Shown here: positions 53,884 to 61,880 of the stretch, piece by piece
Position numbering within the stretch: the stretch's first letter is position 1
Layout: each line of letters begins with the position of its first letter
NCBI RefSeq assembly: GCF_024298825.1
Contig: NZ_CP101153.1
Span: 3,348,001 to 3,412,000 of the forward strand
Reading direction: 5' to 3'
Source of the DNA: Haloglomus salinum
GTDB taxonomy: Archaea > Halobacteriota > Halobacteria > Halobacteriales > Haloarculaceae
DNA: 64,000 nucleotides
Notes under the pieces: model-generated
Database searches by the model: none
What the model was told of the DNA's origin: nothing
What the model saw: the letters and a program-made list of their open reading frames with translations, nothing else
Program-made: the position numbers and the translations under genes

Positions 53884-53911
53884 GACTGTCACTCTCTGTT
53901 ATGCGACAGTC
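53884..53911. terminator. Inverted repeat GACTGTC...GACAGTC
   Basis: Perfect 7-base arms at 53884-53890 and 53905-53911 with a 14-base loop, 43 bases beyond the stop of the acyl-CoA ligase and 50 bases upstream of the DUF4112 start. Could end the ligase transcript or act as an operator for DUF4112. Confidence 0.35.
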
Positions 53912-53953
53912 AAGCCGTTCAGCCCCTGGTGCGAGTGGACGGAGAGCAGCCGG

Positions 53954-55588
53954 TCAGTCGGCGTGCTCCTCGCTGAGCGTCAGCTCGTCGAACCGGTCGC
54001 GCAGCACCTTCTTGTCGAACTTACCGGTCGAGGTGCGCGGGATGGCGTCGACGATCTCGTAGTGGTCCGGGAGCCACCACGCGGGGAACCGCTCGCCGAG
54101 GAACTCGTCGAGTTCGTCCTCGGTCACCTCGTGCCCTTCCCGGAGGACGATGCAGGCCATCGGCCGCTCCTGCCACTTCTCGTGGTCGACCGCGATGACG
54201 GTCGCCTCCGAGACGGCCTCGTGGGCCATCAGCTCGTTCTCCAGTTCCACGCTCGATATCCACTCCCCGCCGGACTTGATGACGTCCTTCGTCCGGTCGA
54301 CGATATCGAGGTAGCCCTGCTCGTCCATCGTCGCGATGTCGCCGGTCTTCAGCCACCGCCCCTCGTCGTCCTCGGCGAACGACTCCGCGTTCGCCTCGGG
54401 CCGGTTGTGGTACTCATCGACGACCCAGGGACCGCGGACCTGGAGTTCGCCGAACGCCTCGCCGTCGTGTGCCACCTGCTCCCCGTCGTCGTCGACGATT
54501 CGCGTGTCGATGGCCGGGACCGGCATGCCGGCCTTGGCGCGGTACTCGTATCGGGTCTCGGGGTCGGCGTCGGCCACCTCCTTGCGGAGGATCGACAGCG
54601 AACCGAGCGGGCTCATCTCTGTCATCCCCCAGCCCTGGATGATGGGCGCGTCGAAGTCCTCGTCGTAGCGCCTGATGAGCGACTCCGGCGGGGCCGAGCC
54701 ACCGACGGTCAGGCGGTCGATACTGGAGATGTCCGCCTCGGGGTTCTCGTCGAGGTACTCGGCCATCTCCAGCCAGATGGTCGGGACGGCGGCCGACAGC
54801 GTCACGTCCTCCTCGTCGATGAGTTCGGCGATGGGGCCGGGGTCGGTGTGGACGTTGGGGAGGACCTGCTTCGCGCCGACCAGCGTCGAGGCGTAGGGGA
54901 TACCCCAGCCGTTGGCGTGGAACATCGGAACGACCGGCAACACCGTGTCGTCCTGCCCGACGGCGTTCGCGTCGACGTGCCCGCACATCAGCGTGTGGAG
55001 GTAGACGCCCCGGTGTGAGTAGGCGACACCCTTCGGCTTACCCGTCGTCCCGGAGGTGTAGCACATCCCGCACTCGTCGTCCTCGTCGATGTCGGGCCAC
55101 TCGTAGTTGGTCGACTGCTCGGCGAGCAGGTCCTCGTAGGAGACCACGGGCTCCAGCGACGTGTCAGGGACGGCCTCGCCGAGGACCACGTACTGCTCGA
55201 CGGTGTCGAGTTCCGCCGCGTTGGCCTCGACCTTCTCGATGAACGCCGGGTCCACGAACAGCACCCTGTCCTCGGCATCGTTGACGATGTACTGGAAGTG
55301 CTCGTCGGGCAGCCGCATGTTGCACATGTGGATGGAGCGCCCGGAGGCCGGCGGGCCGAAGTAGAGCTCCAGATGCCGGTGGTTGTTGAGCGCGACCGTG
55401 GCGACCCGCTCTCCGTCCTCTACGCCGAGGTCGTCCAGCGCGTTCGCCAGCTGGGCGACGCGGTCGCCCATCTCGGCGTAGGTGTAGCGATGCTTCGAGC
55501 CGTCGGGTCTGACGCTCACGATCTCCCGGTCCGGGTAGAGCGATGTCGCGCGGTCGAGTATCTTCTCGAGCGTCAACTGGTAGTCCAT
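53954..55588 (-). CDS. Medium/long-chain acyl-CoA ligase (AMP-forming)
   Basis: 544-residue adenylate-forming ligase. P-loop YTSGTTGKPKGVAYSHRG, IQGWGMTEMSPLGS, RWLKTGDIATMDEQGYLDIVDR, VIKSGGEWISSVELEN and the C-terminal catalytic Lys in PRTSTGKFDKK are intact. Resembles the AlkK/medium-chain group. ATG 55588 is preferred over the adjacent ATG 55591. No gene shares its operon. Confidence 0.92.
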   Translation of the reverse strand: MDYQLTLEKILDRATSLYPDREIVSVRPDGSKHRYTYAEMGDRVAQLANALDDLGVEDGERVATVALNNHRHLELYFGPPASGRSIHMCNMRLPDEHFQYIVNDAEDRVLFVDPAFIEKVEANAAELDTVEQYVVLGEAVPDTSLEPVVSYEDLLAEQSTNYEWPDIDEDDECGMCYTSGTTGKPKGVAYSHRGVYLHTLMCGHVDANAVGQDDTVLPVVPMFHANGWGIPYASTLVGAKQVLPNVHTDPGPIAELIDEEDVTLSAAVPTIWLEMAEYLDENPEADISSIDRLTVGGSAPPESLIRRYDEDFDAPIIQGWGMTEMSPLGSLSILRKEVADADPETRYEYRAKAGMPVPAIDTRIVDDDGEQVAHDGEAFGELQVRGPWVVDEYHNRPEANAESFAEDDEGRWLKTGDIATMDEQGYLDIVDRTKDVIKSGGEWISSVELENELMAHEAVSEATVIAVDHEKWQERPMACIVLREGHEVTEDELDEFLGERFPAWWLPDHYEIVDAIPRTSTGKFDKKVLRDRFDELTLSEEHAD

Positions 55589-55840
55589 CATGGCGTGTGC
55601 CGGTTGTTGGCAGGTAGCGTAATCGTTCTTTCGCCGACGGCGGGTCGGTTCGGCCGGCGCCGAGTGGCCGGCACGACGTGGGGCCGGTCGGCAATCGGTG
55701 GGGGAGCCTGTCCCGGCAGCGTCGCCGCGACCGTGTGGAACGACTCCTCCGGGACGGACGGTCCCGCGAGGAGTGGTGCCGGCATCCGGCGGGACGCCGG
55801 AGCCACGGAACGGGTAGGGAACCGTCCATTCGCCGCAGGG

Positions 55841-55848
55841 GATTTAAG
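55841..55848 (+). promoter_or_regulatory. TATA box of the lipoprotein gene
   Basis: GATTTAAG centred 27 bases before ATG 55872, supporting that start. The rest of 55592-55840 shows no gene. Confidence 0.55.
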
Positions 55849-55871
55849 CCGGGCCAGTGGCAGGCAGGTCC

Positions 55872-56558
55872 ATGGACCTCGACAGACGGACCGTGCTCCG
55901 GCGCGCCGGCGCGGTCGGCCTCGCTGCCCTCGCTGGCTGTACAGGCGGCGACGGTGGCGACGGCAGCGACGGCAGCGACGGCAGCGACGGGGCGAGCGGT
56001 CCGGGTGGTGAATCCCCGTCGGACTCCCCCACCGGCGTATCGAGCCCGTCACCGACGCCGGCCTGTGGCGACTCCAACTACATCGACGAGGGTGAGTTCT
56101 CGTTCGAGTACGGCGTCGTCACCCACAACGACCCGAACAACTACGAGGGCACCGTGCGCATCTACCACATCCGGACGCCGGTCTGCAACTTCCCGGAGGC
56201 GGACCCGACGCCGGCGTTCCCGGGAGCGGGGACGCCGACGCCGACGGTGTCCTCGGCGAACTGCGAGGGCGCCTCCGAGACGCTACTCAAGGAGCAGACC
56301 TACCGGGTCACGAGCGATCTCACCTACGACATCGTGGATGCGCCGGTCACGCCGGATGTCGACACCTACCGGCTGGAGTGGGAGGCCGCCGGCGGGAAGG
56401 ACATCAAGTTCGGGGTCGAGGAGGGGGCCCGAGCGTTCGTGGATACCGACCTCAAGTACGAGTTCTTCGTCTGCAACCCCGGCGCTCGCCGGTTCGGGTT
56501 CGCCGTCGCGGACGGGAAGCCGCGTATCGTGCGGTCGCCGACGGCGGATTCGGAGTGA
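55872..56558 (+). CDS. Tat-exported lipoprotein, unknown function
   Basis: 228-residue secreted lipoprotein. MDLDRRTVLRRAGAVGLAAL leads to the lipobox LAGC, then repeated GSD units (GDGSDGSDGSDG) and a Ser/Pro/Thr linker. The folded part starts near residue 65 with a Cys (ACGDSNYIDEGEF) and has three more Cys (PVCNFP, SANCEG, FFVCNPG), so two disulfides are possible. No family recognised. Similar in style, but not in sequence, to the four-Cys PGF-CTERM proteins at 24-28 kb. Located downstream of, and divergent from, the acyl-CoA ligase. Confidence 0.7.
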   Translation: MDLDRRTVLRRAGAVGLAALAGCTGGDGGDGSDGSDGSDGASGPGGESPSDSPTGVSSPSPTPACGDSNYIDEGEFSFEYGVVTHNDPNNYEGTVRIYHIRTPVCNFPEADPTPAFPGAGTPTPTVSSANCEGASETLLKEQTYRVTSDLTYDIVDAPVTPDVDTYRLEWEAAGGKDIKFGVEEGARAFVDTDLKYEFFVCNPGARRFGFAVADGKPRIVRSPTADSE

Positions 56559-56733
56559 GGCGTATATTTGCGTATAAACTGTCTTGTAATGTGTGGGGTG
56601 CGTAAACATCTCAATAATTTTGAACCCTTGTCAGTAATGAAGGGGATAGTTCATTTTTCCACTGGTGCTATCATATCGAAACGCCCTGGTAGCTCTCACC
56701 GCGACGGCTACGACCGTGATGATCGAGTCCTGT

Positions 56734-56852
56734 TGAAAGCCCCCGGCCGCTCGACCCGCCGGGCCTCGCTGCGCTCCTCACTCCGGTCGCTCCGCTCCCT
56801 CCGTTGCGGTGCTTGCTTCGTCCGGGCGGGGTCGACCGGCCGGCCCCTTTCA
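56734..56852 (-). repeat. Stem-loop element, copy 1
   Basis: A 119-base unit bounded by TGAAAG (56734-56739) and CTTTCA (56847-56852), with inner arms CGGCCGCTCGACCC (56744-56757) and GGGTCGACCGGCCG (56829-56842) that pair at 13 of 14 positions. The enclosed part, read on the minus strand, contains CCGGACGAAGCAAGCACCGC and GAGGAGCGCAGCGAGGCCCG, both shared with copy 2. Looks like a MITE-like or structured-RNA element. Confidence 0.7.
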
Positions 56853-56943
56853 GTCCCACCCTGTTGCCTGTTTCACTAAGCGTTCGTACGTGATGGTTCC
56901 AGACGAGCAGGGAGAGACCCCACACCTCTCCGCGCGAGCGCCG

Positions 56944-57010
56944 GCGTGTTCCAGCACGCTCGCTGACGCTCACGGCTTCGCCGTTCGCTCGGGGGAGCTT
57001 CGCTCCCCCG
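56944..57010. repeat. Short hairpins between the two elements
   Basis: GCGTG-TTCCAG-CACGC (56944-56959), ACGGC-TTC-GCCGT (56972-56984) and CGGGGGAGC-TTC-GCTCCCCCG (56990-57010). The last two have the triloop C-TTC-G, that is C-GAA-G on the minus strand, the same C(GNA)G class as at 8314-8406. Confidence 0.8.
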
Positions 57011-57192
57011 CTGCTCGCGGCTTCCACGGGAGGGCGCTCGCGCGCTTCCTGTTCGTGGAACCGGCCACCGAGCAACTGTTCTCCGGCCGGGAGCGCGTGG
57101 TGAGTGCGGACGCGCGAATCCGCGCGACCTGGGGAAGGGCAGGGGAGCCGCGACCCTCGACGGGCCATGTTCCTGGCGGAATCGAAGGGCGA

Positions 57193-57283
57193 GCGCTCCC
57201 GACCCGGCCCGGACGACGTAAGCACCGCAGGGTGAGCGAAGCGAACCCGAGGAGCGCAGCGAGTCCCGGCCGGTCGAGAGCGC
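57193..57283 (+). repeat. Stem-loop element, copy 2
   Basis: Arms GCGCTCCCGACCCGGCC (57193-57209) and GGCCGGTCGAGAGCGC (57268-57283) pair with one mismatch and one bulge. The enclosed part reads CCGGACGACGTAAGCACCGC and GAGGAGCGCAGCGAGTCCCG, matching copy 1 (opposite orientation) at nearly every position, while the middle differs in length by several bases. The flanking GAGGGCTTCG recalls the GGGGCTTTCA end of copy 1. Confidence 0.7.
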
Positions 57284-57447
57284 GAGGGCTTCGTAGGTGG
57301 TTCACCCGTTGCTGTTGGAGTTGTGAGGGAGTGCGAGGGCTTCGTAATGGGTTCGATTCATCTCGTCGCCATCCCCACCGAACCACGCGACATCCTGCCT
57401 GCCATCCGAGCGGGAGTCTTCAAGTGTGCCCCCCGACAGCGGTGGGT

Positions 57448-58611
57448 ATGCGACTCGACGACGTGCGGGTGCTCGACCTGACCCGCCTCCTGCCGGGACC
57501 GTACGCCACCCAACTGCTCGCCGACATGGGCGCCGACGTGGTCAAGATCGAAGACACCGGCGCCGGCGACTACGCCCGCCACACCCCGCCGGTCACCGAC
57601 CGCGGGACAGGCGCGCTGTTCGACTCGGTCAACCGGGGCAAGCGCTCGGTCGCCATCGACCTCAAGAGCGACGAGGGGCGCGAGGCGTTCCTCGACCTCG
57701 CCGCCGACGCGGATGTCGTCTTCGAGCAGTTCCGCCCGGGCGTCGTGGACCGACTCGGCGTCGATTACGAGAGCGTCCGCGAGGTGAACGACGAGGTCGT
57801 CTACTGCTCGCTCTCGGGCTACGGCAACAGCGGACCGTACCGCGAGCGCGCCGGCCACGACCTCAACTACATCGGTGTCGCCGGCCTGCTCGACATGACC
57901 CGGAACGGCGAGGACGACGCGCCCCGGGTGCCGGGCTACCAGATCGGCGACCTCGGCGGCGGCCTGTTCGCCGCGTTCAGCATCGTCTCGGCGCTCCTCT
58001 CCCGCGAACTCGGGAACACCGGGGGTGAGTACATCGACGTCTCGATGACTGACGTGGTGGCCTCGTTCTCCCAGTCCATCGCGTACGAGGCGCTCGCGGG
58101 CGACGACCCGCGTCCCGGCGAGACGGCGCTGACCGGCCTCTACCCGTGGTACGACGTGTACGAGTGTGCCGACGGCCAGTATCTCACGCTGGGGGCGCTC
58201 GAACCCGAGTTCTGGCAGGCGTTCTGCGAGGAGGTCGGCAAGGAGGAGTGGGTCGGCGAGCACATGACCGGCGACCCGGACCGGCGGGCCGCGCTGCGGG
58301 AGGCGCTGGAGGAGCTGTTCGTCGAGAAGTCCCGAGACGCGTGGCTCGAAGAGCTCAGCGACCAGACGATGACCGGGCCGGTCCTCTCGCCGGCGGAGGC
58401 GTTCGAGCACGAGCAACTCGCCGAGCGGGTCGTGAAGCGACCCGACGACGCGCCGCCGCGGGTCGGCTTCCCCGCGGCCGGGACCGACGCCCCGGAGGAC
58501 ACCGACGAGTCCGTCCCCGGCCACGGCGAGCACACGGCGGCCGTCCTCAGCGAGGCCGGACTGGACGATGACGAGGTCGAGGCGCTCCGTGACGCGGGTG
58601 CCATCAACTGA
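57448..58611 (+). CDS. CaiB/BaiF-family CoA-transferase
   Basis: 387-residue class III CoA-transferase that moves CoA between carboxylic acids. MRLDDVRVLDLTRLLPGPYATQLLADMGADVVKIE, the CoA contact KRSVAIDLKSDEG, YCSLSGYGNSGPY and the catalytic Asp in QIGDLGGGLFAAFS are all present. ATG 57448 begins the conserved N-terminus; the long frame upstream runs through the repeat region and is not coding. Its stop overlaps the LLM oxidoreductase start (TGATG), so the two are coupled. Substrate may be a branched, aromatic or bile-acid-like acyl group. Confidence 0.92.
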   Translation: MRLDDVRVLDLTRLLPGPYATQLLADMGADVVKIEDTGAGDYARHTPPVTDRGTGALFDSVNRGKRSVAIDLKSDEGREAFLDLAADADVVFEQFRPGVVDRLGVDYESVREVNDEVVYCSLSGYGNSGPYRERAGHDLNYIGVAGLLDMTRNGEDDAPRVPGYQIGDLGGGLFAAFSIVSALLSRELGNTGGEYIDVSMTDVVASFSQSIAYEALAGDDPRPGETALTGLYPWYDVYECADGQYLTLGALEPEFWQAFCEEVGKEEWVGEHMTGDPDRRAALREALEELFVEKSRDAWLEELSDQTMTGPVLSPAEAFEHEQLAERVVKRPDDAPPRVGFPAAGTDAPEDTDESVPGHGEHTAAVLSEAGLDDDEVEALRDAGAIN

Positions 58612-59609
58612 TGCCGGGCGCCGACGCGGCCGACAACGTCGGCTTCCTGCTCCCGCAACTGGGCCGGGACCCGGCGGACGTGGCGGCCCGGGCCGAGGAC
58701 CTGGGCTACGATTCGGTGTGGCTCGGGGAACTCTGGTTCACCGCGTCGCCCGTGAAGCTGGCGCAGATCGTCGAGCGCACGGAGACGGTCGACGTGGGCT
58801 CGGCCATCCTGAACACGTACTCCCGGTCGCCCGCGGTGCTGGCGATGACCGCCGCGACGCTCCATCGGGACTCGGGTGGCCGCTTCAATCTCGGCCTCGG
58901 CACGAGTACGCCGAAGGCCGTCGAGGACCTCCACGGGATGGAGTTCGACGACCCGAACCCGGCCCGGCGGCTCCACGAGTGCGTGGAACTCTGCCGCGAG
59001 TTCTTCACCGGCGCGGGACGGGTCGACTACGACGGGCAGGTCTTCCACGCTGCTGACTTCCCCGCGCTCGGGTCGGACGTGCCCATCTACGCCGCCGCGC
59101 TCGGGACGGCCAACCGCCGGGTCGTCGCGCGGCTCTGCGACGGCTGGATTCCGCACAACGTCCCGTTCCCGGACCTCGCGGAGTCGTTCGACTACATCCG
59201 CGAGCATACGCCCGACGAGCGCGACGCCGAGGACATCTCCGTCGCGCCGTACGTCCCGGCGGCCGTCGACGAGGACCCCACAGAGGCCCGGGACGCGATT
59301 CGCGGCCACGTCGCGTACTACGTCGGCAACGGCGACGGGTACCGGCGCGCGGTCGCCTCGCGGTTCCCGGACGGCGCGGAGGCGGTGTCCGAGGCGTGGC
59401 GGTCGGGCGAGCGTGCCGCGGCCCGCGAGGCCGTCACCGACGAGATGGTCGACGCCCTCGGAATCGCCGGCACGCCCGAAGAGGCCCGCGAGCAGTTCGA
59501 CGAGCTCTGTGCGATGGACGTGCTCGACCAGCCGCTGGTGACGATTCCACAGGACGCCTCCGGCGTGCTGGACGCGACCATCGAGGCGCTCGCACCGGCG
59601 AACCGCTGA
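58611..59609 (+). CDS. LLM-class, probably F420-dependent oxidoreductase
   Basis: 332-residue luciferase-like TIM-barrel flavin/F420 enzyme. NVGFLLPQLGRDPADVAARAEDLGYDSVWLGE at the N-terminus, TYSRSPAVLAMTAATLHRDS, FNLGLGTSTPKAVED and IPIYAAALG-type segment VPIYAAALGTANRRVVA fit a haloarchaeal F420 subgroup. Haloarchaea make F420, so that cofactor is preferred over FMN. Overlaps the CoA-transferase stop, suggesting that it acts on the acyl-CoA made by it. Confidence 0.87.
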   Translation: MPGADAADNVGFLLPQLGRDPADVAARAEDLGYDSVWLGELWFTASPVKLAQIVERTETVDVGSAILNTYSRSPAVLAMTAATLHRDSGGRFNLGLGTSTPKAVEDLHGMEFDDPNPARRLHECVELCREFFTGAGRVDYDGQVFHAADFPALGSDVPIYAAALGTANRRVVARLCDGWIPHNVPFPDLAESFDYIREHTPDERDAEDISVAPYVPAAVDEDPTEARDAIRGHVAYYVGNGDGYRRAVASRFPDGAEAVSEAWRSGERAAAREAVTDEMVDALGIAGTPEEAREQFDELCAMDVLDQPLVTIPQDASGVLDATIEALAPANR

Positions 59610-59626
59610 GGCGTCCCCCTTCTCGC

Positions 59627-60553
59627 TCAGTCGCCAGGCCGGACCACCGCGTCCTCGTAGCCCAGCAGGTCCGCCAGCTGGCGTCGCTTCAGCAGCGCGA
59701 AGCCCAGGAAGACGATGGCGAAGCCGCCGATGGTCGCCAGCGTGATGGACTCGTCCAGCAGGACGACACCCGCGACGGTCGCCACGACCGGAACGAGGTA
59801 GGCGACGAGGCTGGTCTCCAGGGCACCGTAGCGTTCGAGGATGGTGAAGTAGATGACGAACGCCAGGGCCGTCGAGAAGACGCCGAGGTAGACGATGGCG
59901 CCGACGGCGGTCGGTGTGAACGTCGCGCCCGCCAGTCCCTCGCCGGCGGCGAGGCTCCCCAGATGAAGCAGGATTCCGCCCAGTGCCATCGACCAGCCCG
60001 TGAGCGCGCTGCTTGCCATCGTCGGCTTCGCCCGGTCGACCAGCACGCCCCCGAGCGCGACGAACAGCACCTGCCCGAGGATGATGACCTTCCCGACGAG
60101 GTCTGTGGCCAGCAGGTTCGACGGGTCCGGCCGGACGATGAGGCCGACGCCGAGAAAGCCCAGCAGGATACCGGCTGCACCGGCGGGCGTCAGCTGCTGG
60201 TCGAGCAACAGGAGCGCCCACAGCGTCGTGAGGATGGGCACGAGCCCCTGGAGGATGGCCGCGACGCCGCTTGGGACGGTCTGCTGGCCGACGAACAGGA
60301 GCGCGTTCGCCGCGACGAGGAAGGTCCCGCCCGCGAGGACGGCACTCACGTCGCGGCGCTCGGTCGGCCGGCGGTCGCCCGGAGCCGCCGTCAGGGCGAC
60401 GTACGCCAGCAACAGAACGCCCGCCACGTCGTAGCGGAACGCGGCGAACAGGATGGGCGGGAGGTCACGCAGGCCGACCGTGATAGCGGGGAACGACAGG
60501 CCCCACATCGTCGCGAGAGCGCCGAACAGGAGGACTGCAGAGCGGCGGGACAC
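59627..60553 (-). CDS. EamA/DMT-family transporter
   Basis: 308-residue drug/metabolite transporter with ten TM segments in two EamA repeats: LLFGALATMWGLSFPAITVGL ... ALLFVGQQTVPSGVAAILQGLVPILTTLWA and LTGWSMALGGILLHLG ... YLVPVVATVAGVVLLDESITLATIGGFAIVFLG. Exports or imports small metabolites; substrate unknown. Convergent with the LLM gene. Confidence 0.9.
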   Translation of the reverse strand: MSRRSAVLLFGALATMWGLSFPAITVGLRDLPPILFAAFRYDVAGVLLLAYVALTAAPGDRRPTERRDVSAVLAGGTFLVAANALLFVGQQTVPSGVAAILQGLVPILTTLWALLLLDQQLTPAGAAGILLGFLGVGLIVRPDPSNLLATDLVGKVIILGQVLFVALGGVLVDRAKPTMASSALTGWSMALGGILLHLGSLAAGEGLAGATFTPTAVGAIVYLGVFSTALAFVIYFTILERYGALETSLVAYLVPVVATVAGVVLLDESITLATIGGFAIVFLGFALLKRRQLADLLGYEDAVVRPGD

Positions 60554-60654
60554 GTCGGCTCGACGAGGCCGAATCCCATGAGTCCGTCGAAGCCCGGGTC
60601 GAACGACCCCCGGGCTGGTAGTCCGCTGTCGTCCGGGGCCGTCTCACGTCCCGG

Positions 60655-61695
60655 CTACAGCCCGTCGACGATGCGCTCGCCCGTCTCCAGCCCGTTCCGG
60701 AGCGCGGCGTGGAGGCGCGCCTCGCCAGCGACCCAGTCTCCCGTGAAGTGGAGGCCGTACTCTTCGGCCTCGTCCAGCAGGTCCGTGTCCGCTCCTTCGT
60801 CCGGGAGCGCGTAGCGCCACCCCTGATGGTCGGTCCAGTCCGGGTCCGTGAGATGGGGCTCGCCGAGCAGGTCGGCCGTCGCGTCCGCGACCGACGTACA
60901 GACCGATTCCGTGTCGTCGTCGTACTGTTCGTGAGACCATTCCGGCGACAGCTGGACCACCAGCAGCGATTCCCCGTCCGGGACGTGGCCGTCCTTGCAC
61001 TCCTCGCGCGCGAGCCAGCCGATGTCGTGGTCCTTGTCGACGTTCACGAGCGCGTACCACTCGCGGTCGAGCGTCGTGTCGTAGCCGAGGACGGCCGTGA
61101 CGATGGTCCGGTAGGAGACAGAGGCGGCCTCGCTCGCCAGGTCCGTCCGGAGGTCCCGGTCCCACTCGGCGTCACGCAGGAGTTCGGCGGTCTGTGGCGC
61201 CGGCGGGTTCAGTACCAGCCGGTCGAACGGGCCGTACGACTCGCCCTCGTCGTCGAGGAGTGTCCACGTGCGGTCGGTGTTCCGCCGGACGGTCTCTACG
61301 CGGGTCCGCCGGTGGACCGTCGCGTCCGTGGTCCCGAGCAGGCGTTTCGCGATCTGCGTGAGGCCGCGCTCGTAGCTCCACTTGTGCTCGTCGGCGTCCT
61401 GTCCCTCCGAGATTGTTCCCTCGGCGTCGAACGTCCACACCGGTTCCGTCACGTCCACCAGTCCCTCGCTGTCGAGGCCCTCGGTCAGGAGTCGGTTGAC
61501 CCGTTCGTCGTTGGATTTCACGTAGTTGGCTCCGTAATCGTAGACGTACTCGTAGTCGCCGCGCCGGCGGGTCGCCGCGCGGCCGCAGACGCCACCCGAC
61601 TTCTCGACGACGGTCAGGTCGGCGTCCGCGTTCCGGAGCGCGTAGGCCGCGGCGGCGGCCCCGGCCCCTGCCCCCACGAACCCGATTCGTGTCAT
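60655..61695 (-). CDS. FAD-dependent amine oxidase/renalase-like protein
   Basis: 346-residue FAD protein. Dinucleotide motif VGAGAGAAAAAYAL at the N-terminus, then GGVCGRAATRRRGDYEYVYDYGANY, a substrate domain, and C-terminal LHFTGDWVAGEARLHAALRNGLETGERIV, typical of renalase-like NAD(P)/FAD oxidoreductases. The middle Gly motif has Ala in place of the third Gly (GAGAGA). Physiological substrate unknown. Start ATG 61695, divergent from dnaJ. Confidence 0.88.
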   Translation of the reverse strand: MTRIGFVGAGAGAAAAAYALRNADADLTVVEKSGGVCGRAATRRRGDYEYVYDYGANYVKSNDERVNRLLTEGLDSEGLVDVTEPVWTFDAEGTISEGQDADEHKWSYERGLTQIAKRLLGTTDATVHRRTRVETVRRNTDRTWTLLDDEGESYGPFDRLVLNPPAPQTAELLRDAEWDRDLRTDLASEAASVSYRTIVTAVLGYDTTLDREWYALVNVDKDHDIGWLAREECKDGHVPDGESLLVVQLSPEWSHEQYDDDTESVCTSVADATADLLGEPHLTDPDWTDHQGWRYALPDEGADTDLLDEAEEYGLHFTGDWVAGEARLHAALRNGLETGERIVDGL

Positions 61696-61880
61696 GCGAT
61701 CCGCTAGGGGCGGACGGCGGGAAAACGTTCCTCCCGCGGCGAAGGAGGTGAGGATGACGGTGACGGACCCGAGAAATCCGGAAACCGGAGGCGTCGCCGA
61801 CCGGGGGACAAGGGGGGCGCCCTGCTCGTCGCGTACCCGTTCCGTTCAAGTGTGGAAGTCGCATATCCCCTGGCAACGAG

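Larger units (their letters stand above)
56559..57447. other. 890-base gene-free region with repeated stem-loop elements
   Basis: No credible gene in either strand: the open frames here are GC-skew artefacts without family character. The first 130 bases (56559-56690) are AT-rich. The rest holds two related stem-loop elements in opposite orientation and a block of short hairpins (listed separately). It is the largest non-coding stretch in the window. Confidence 0.7.

Noticed and set aside
56731-56861. Possible CRISPR repeat-like ends GTTGAAAG and CTTTCAGTCCCAC
   Set aside because: No regular repeat-spacer array; the two ends are arms of a single stem-loop element.
56809-57447. N-terminal extension of the CoA-transferase through the repeat region
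   Set aside because: Homology to the family starts exactly at the ATG at 57448; the upstream part translates stem-loop repeats and has no acidic bias.
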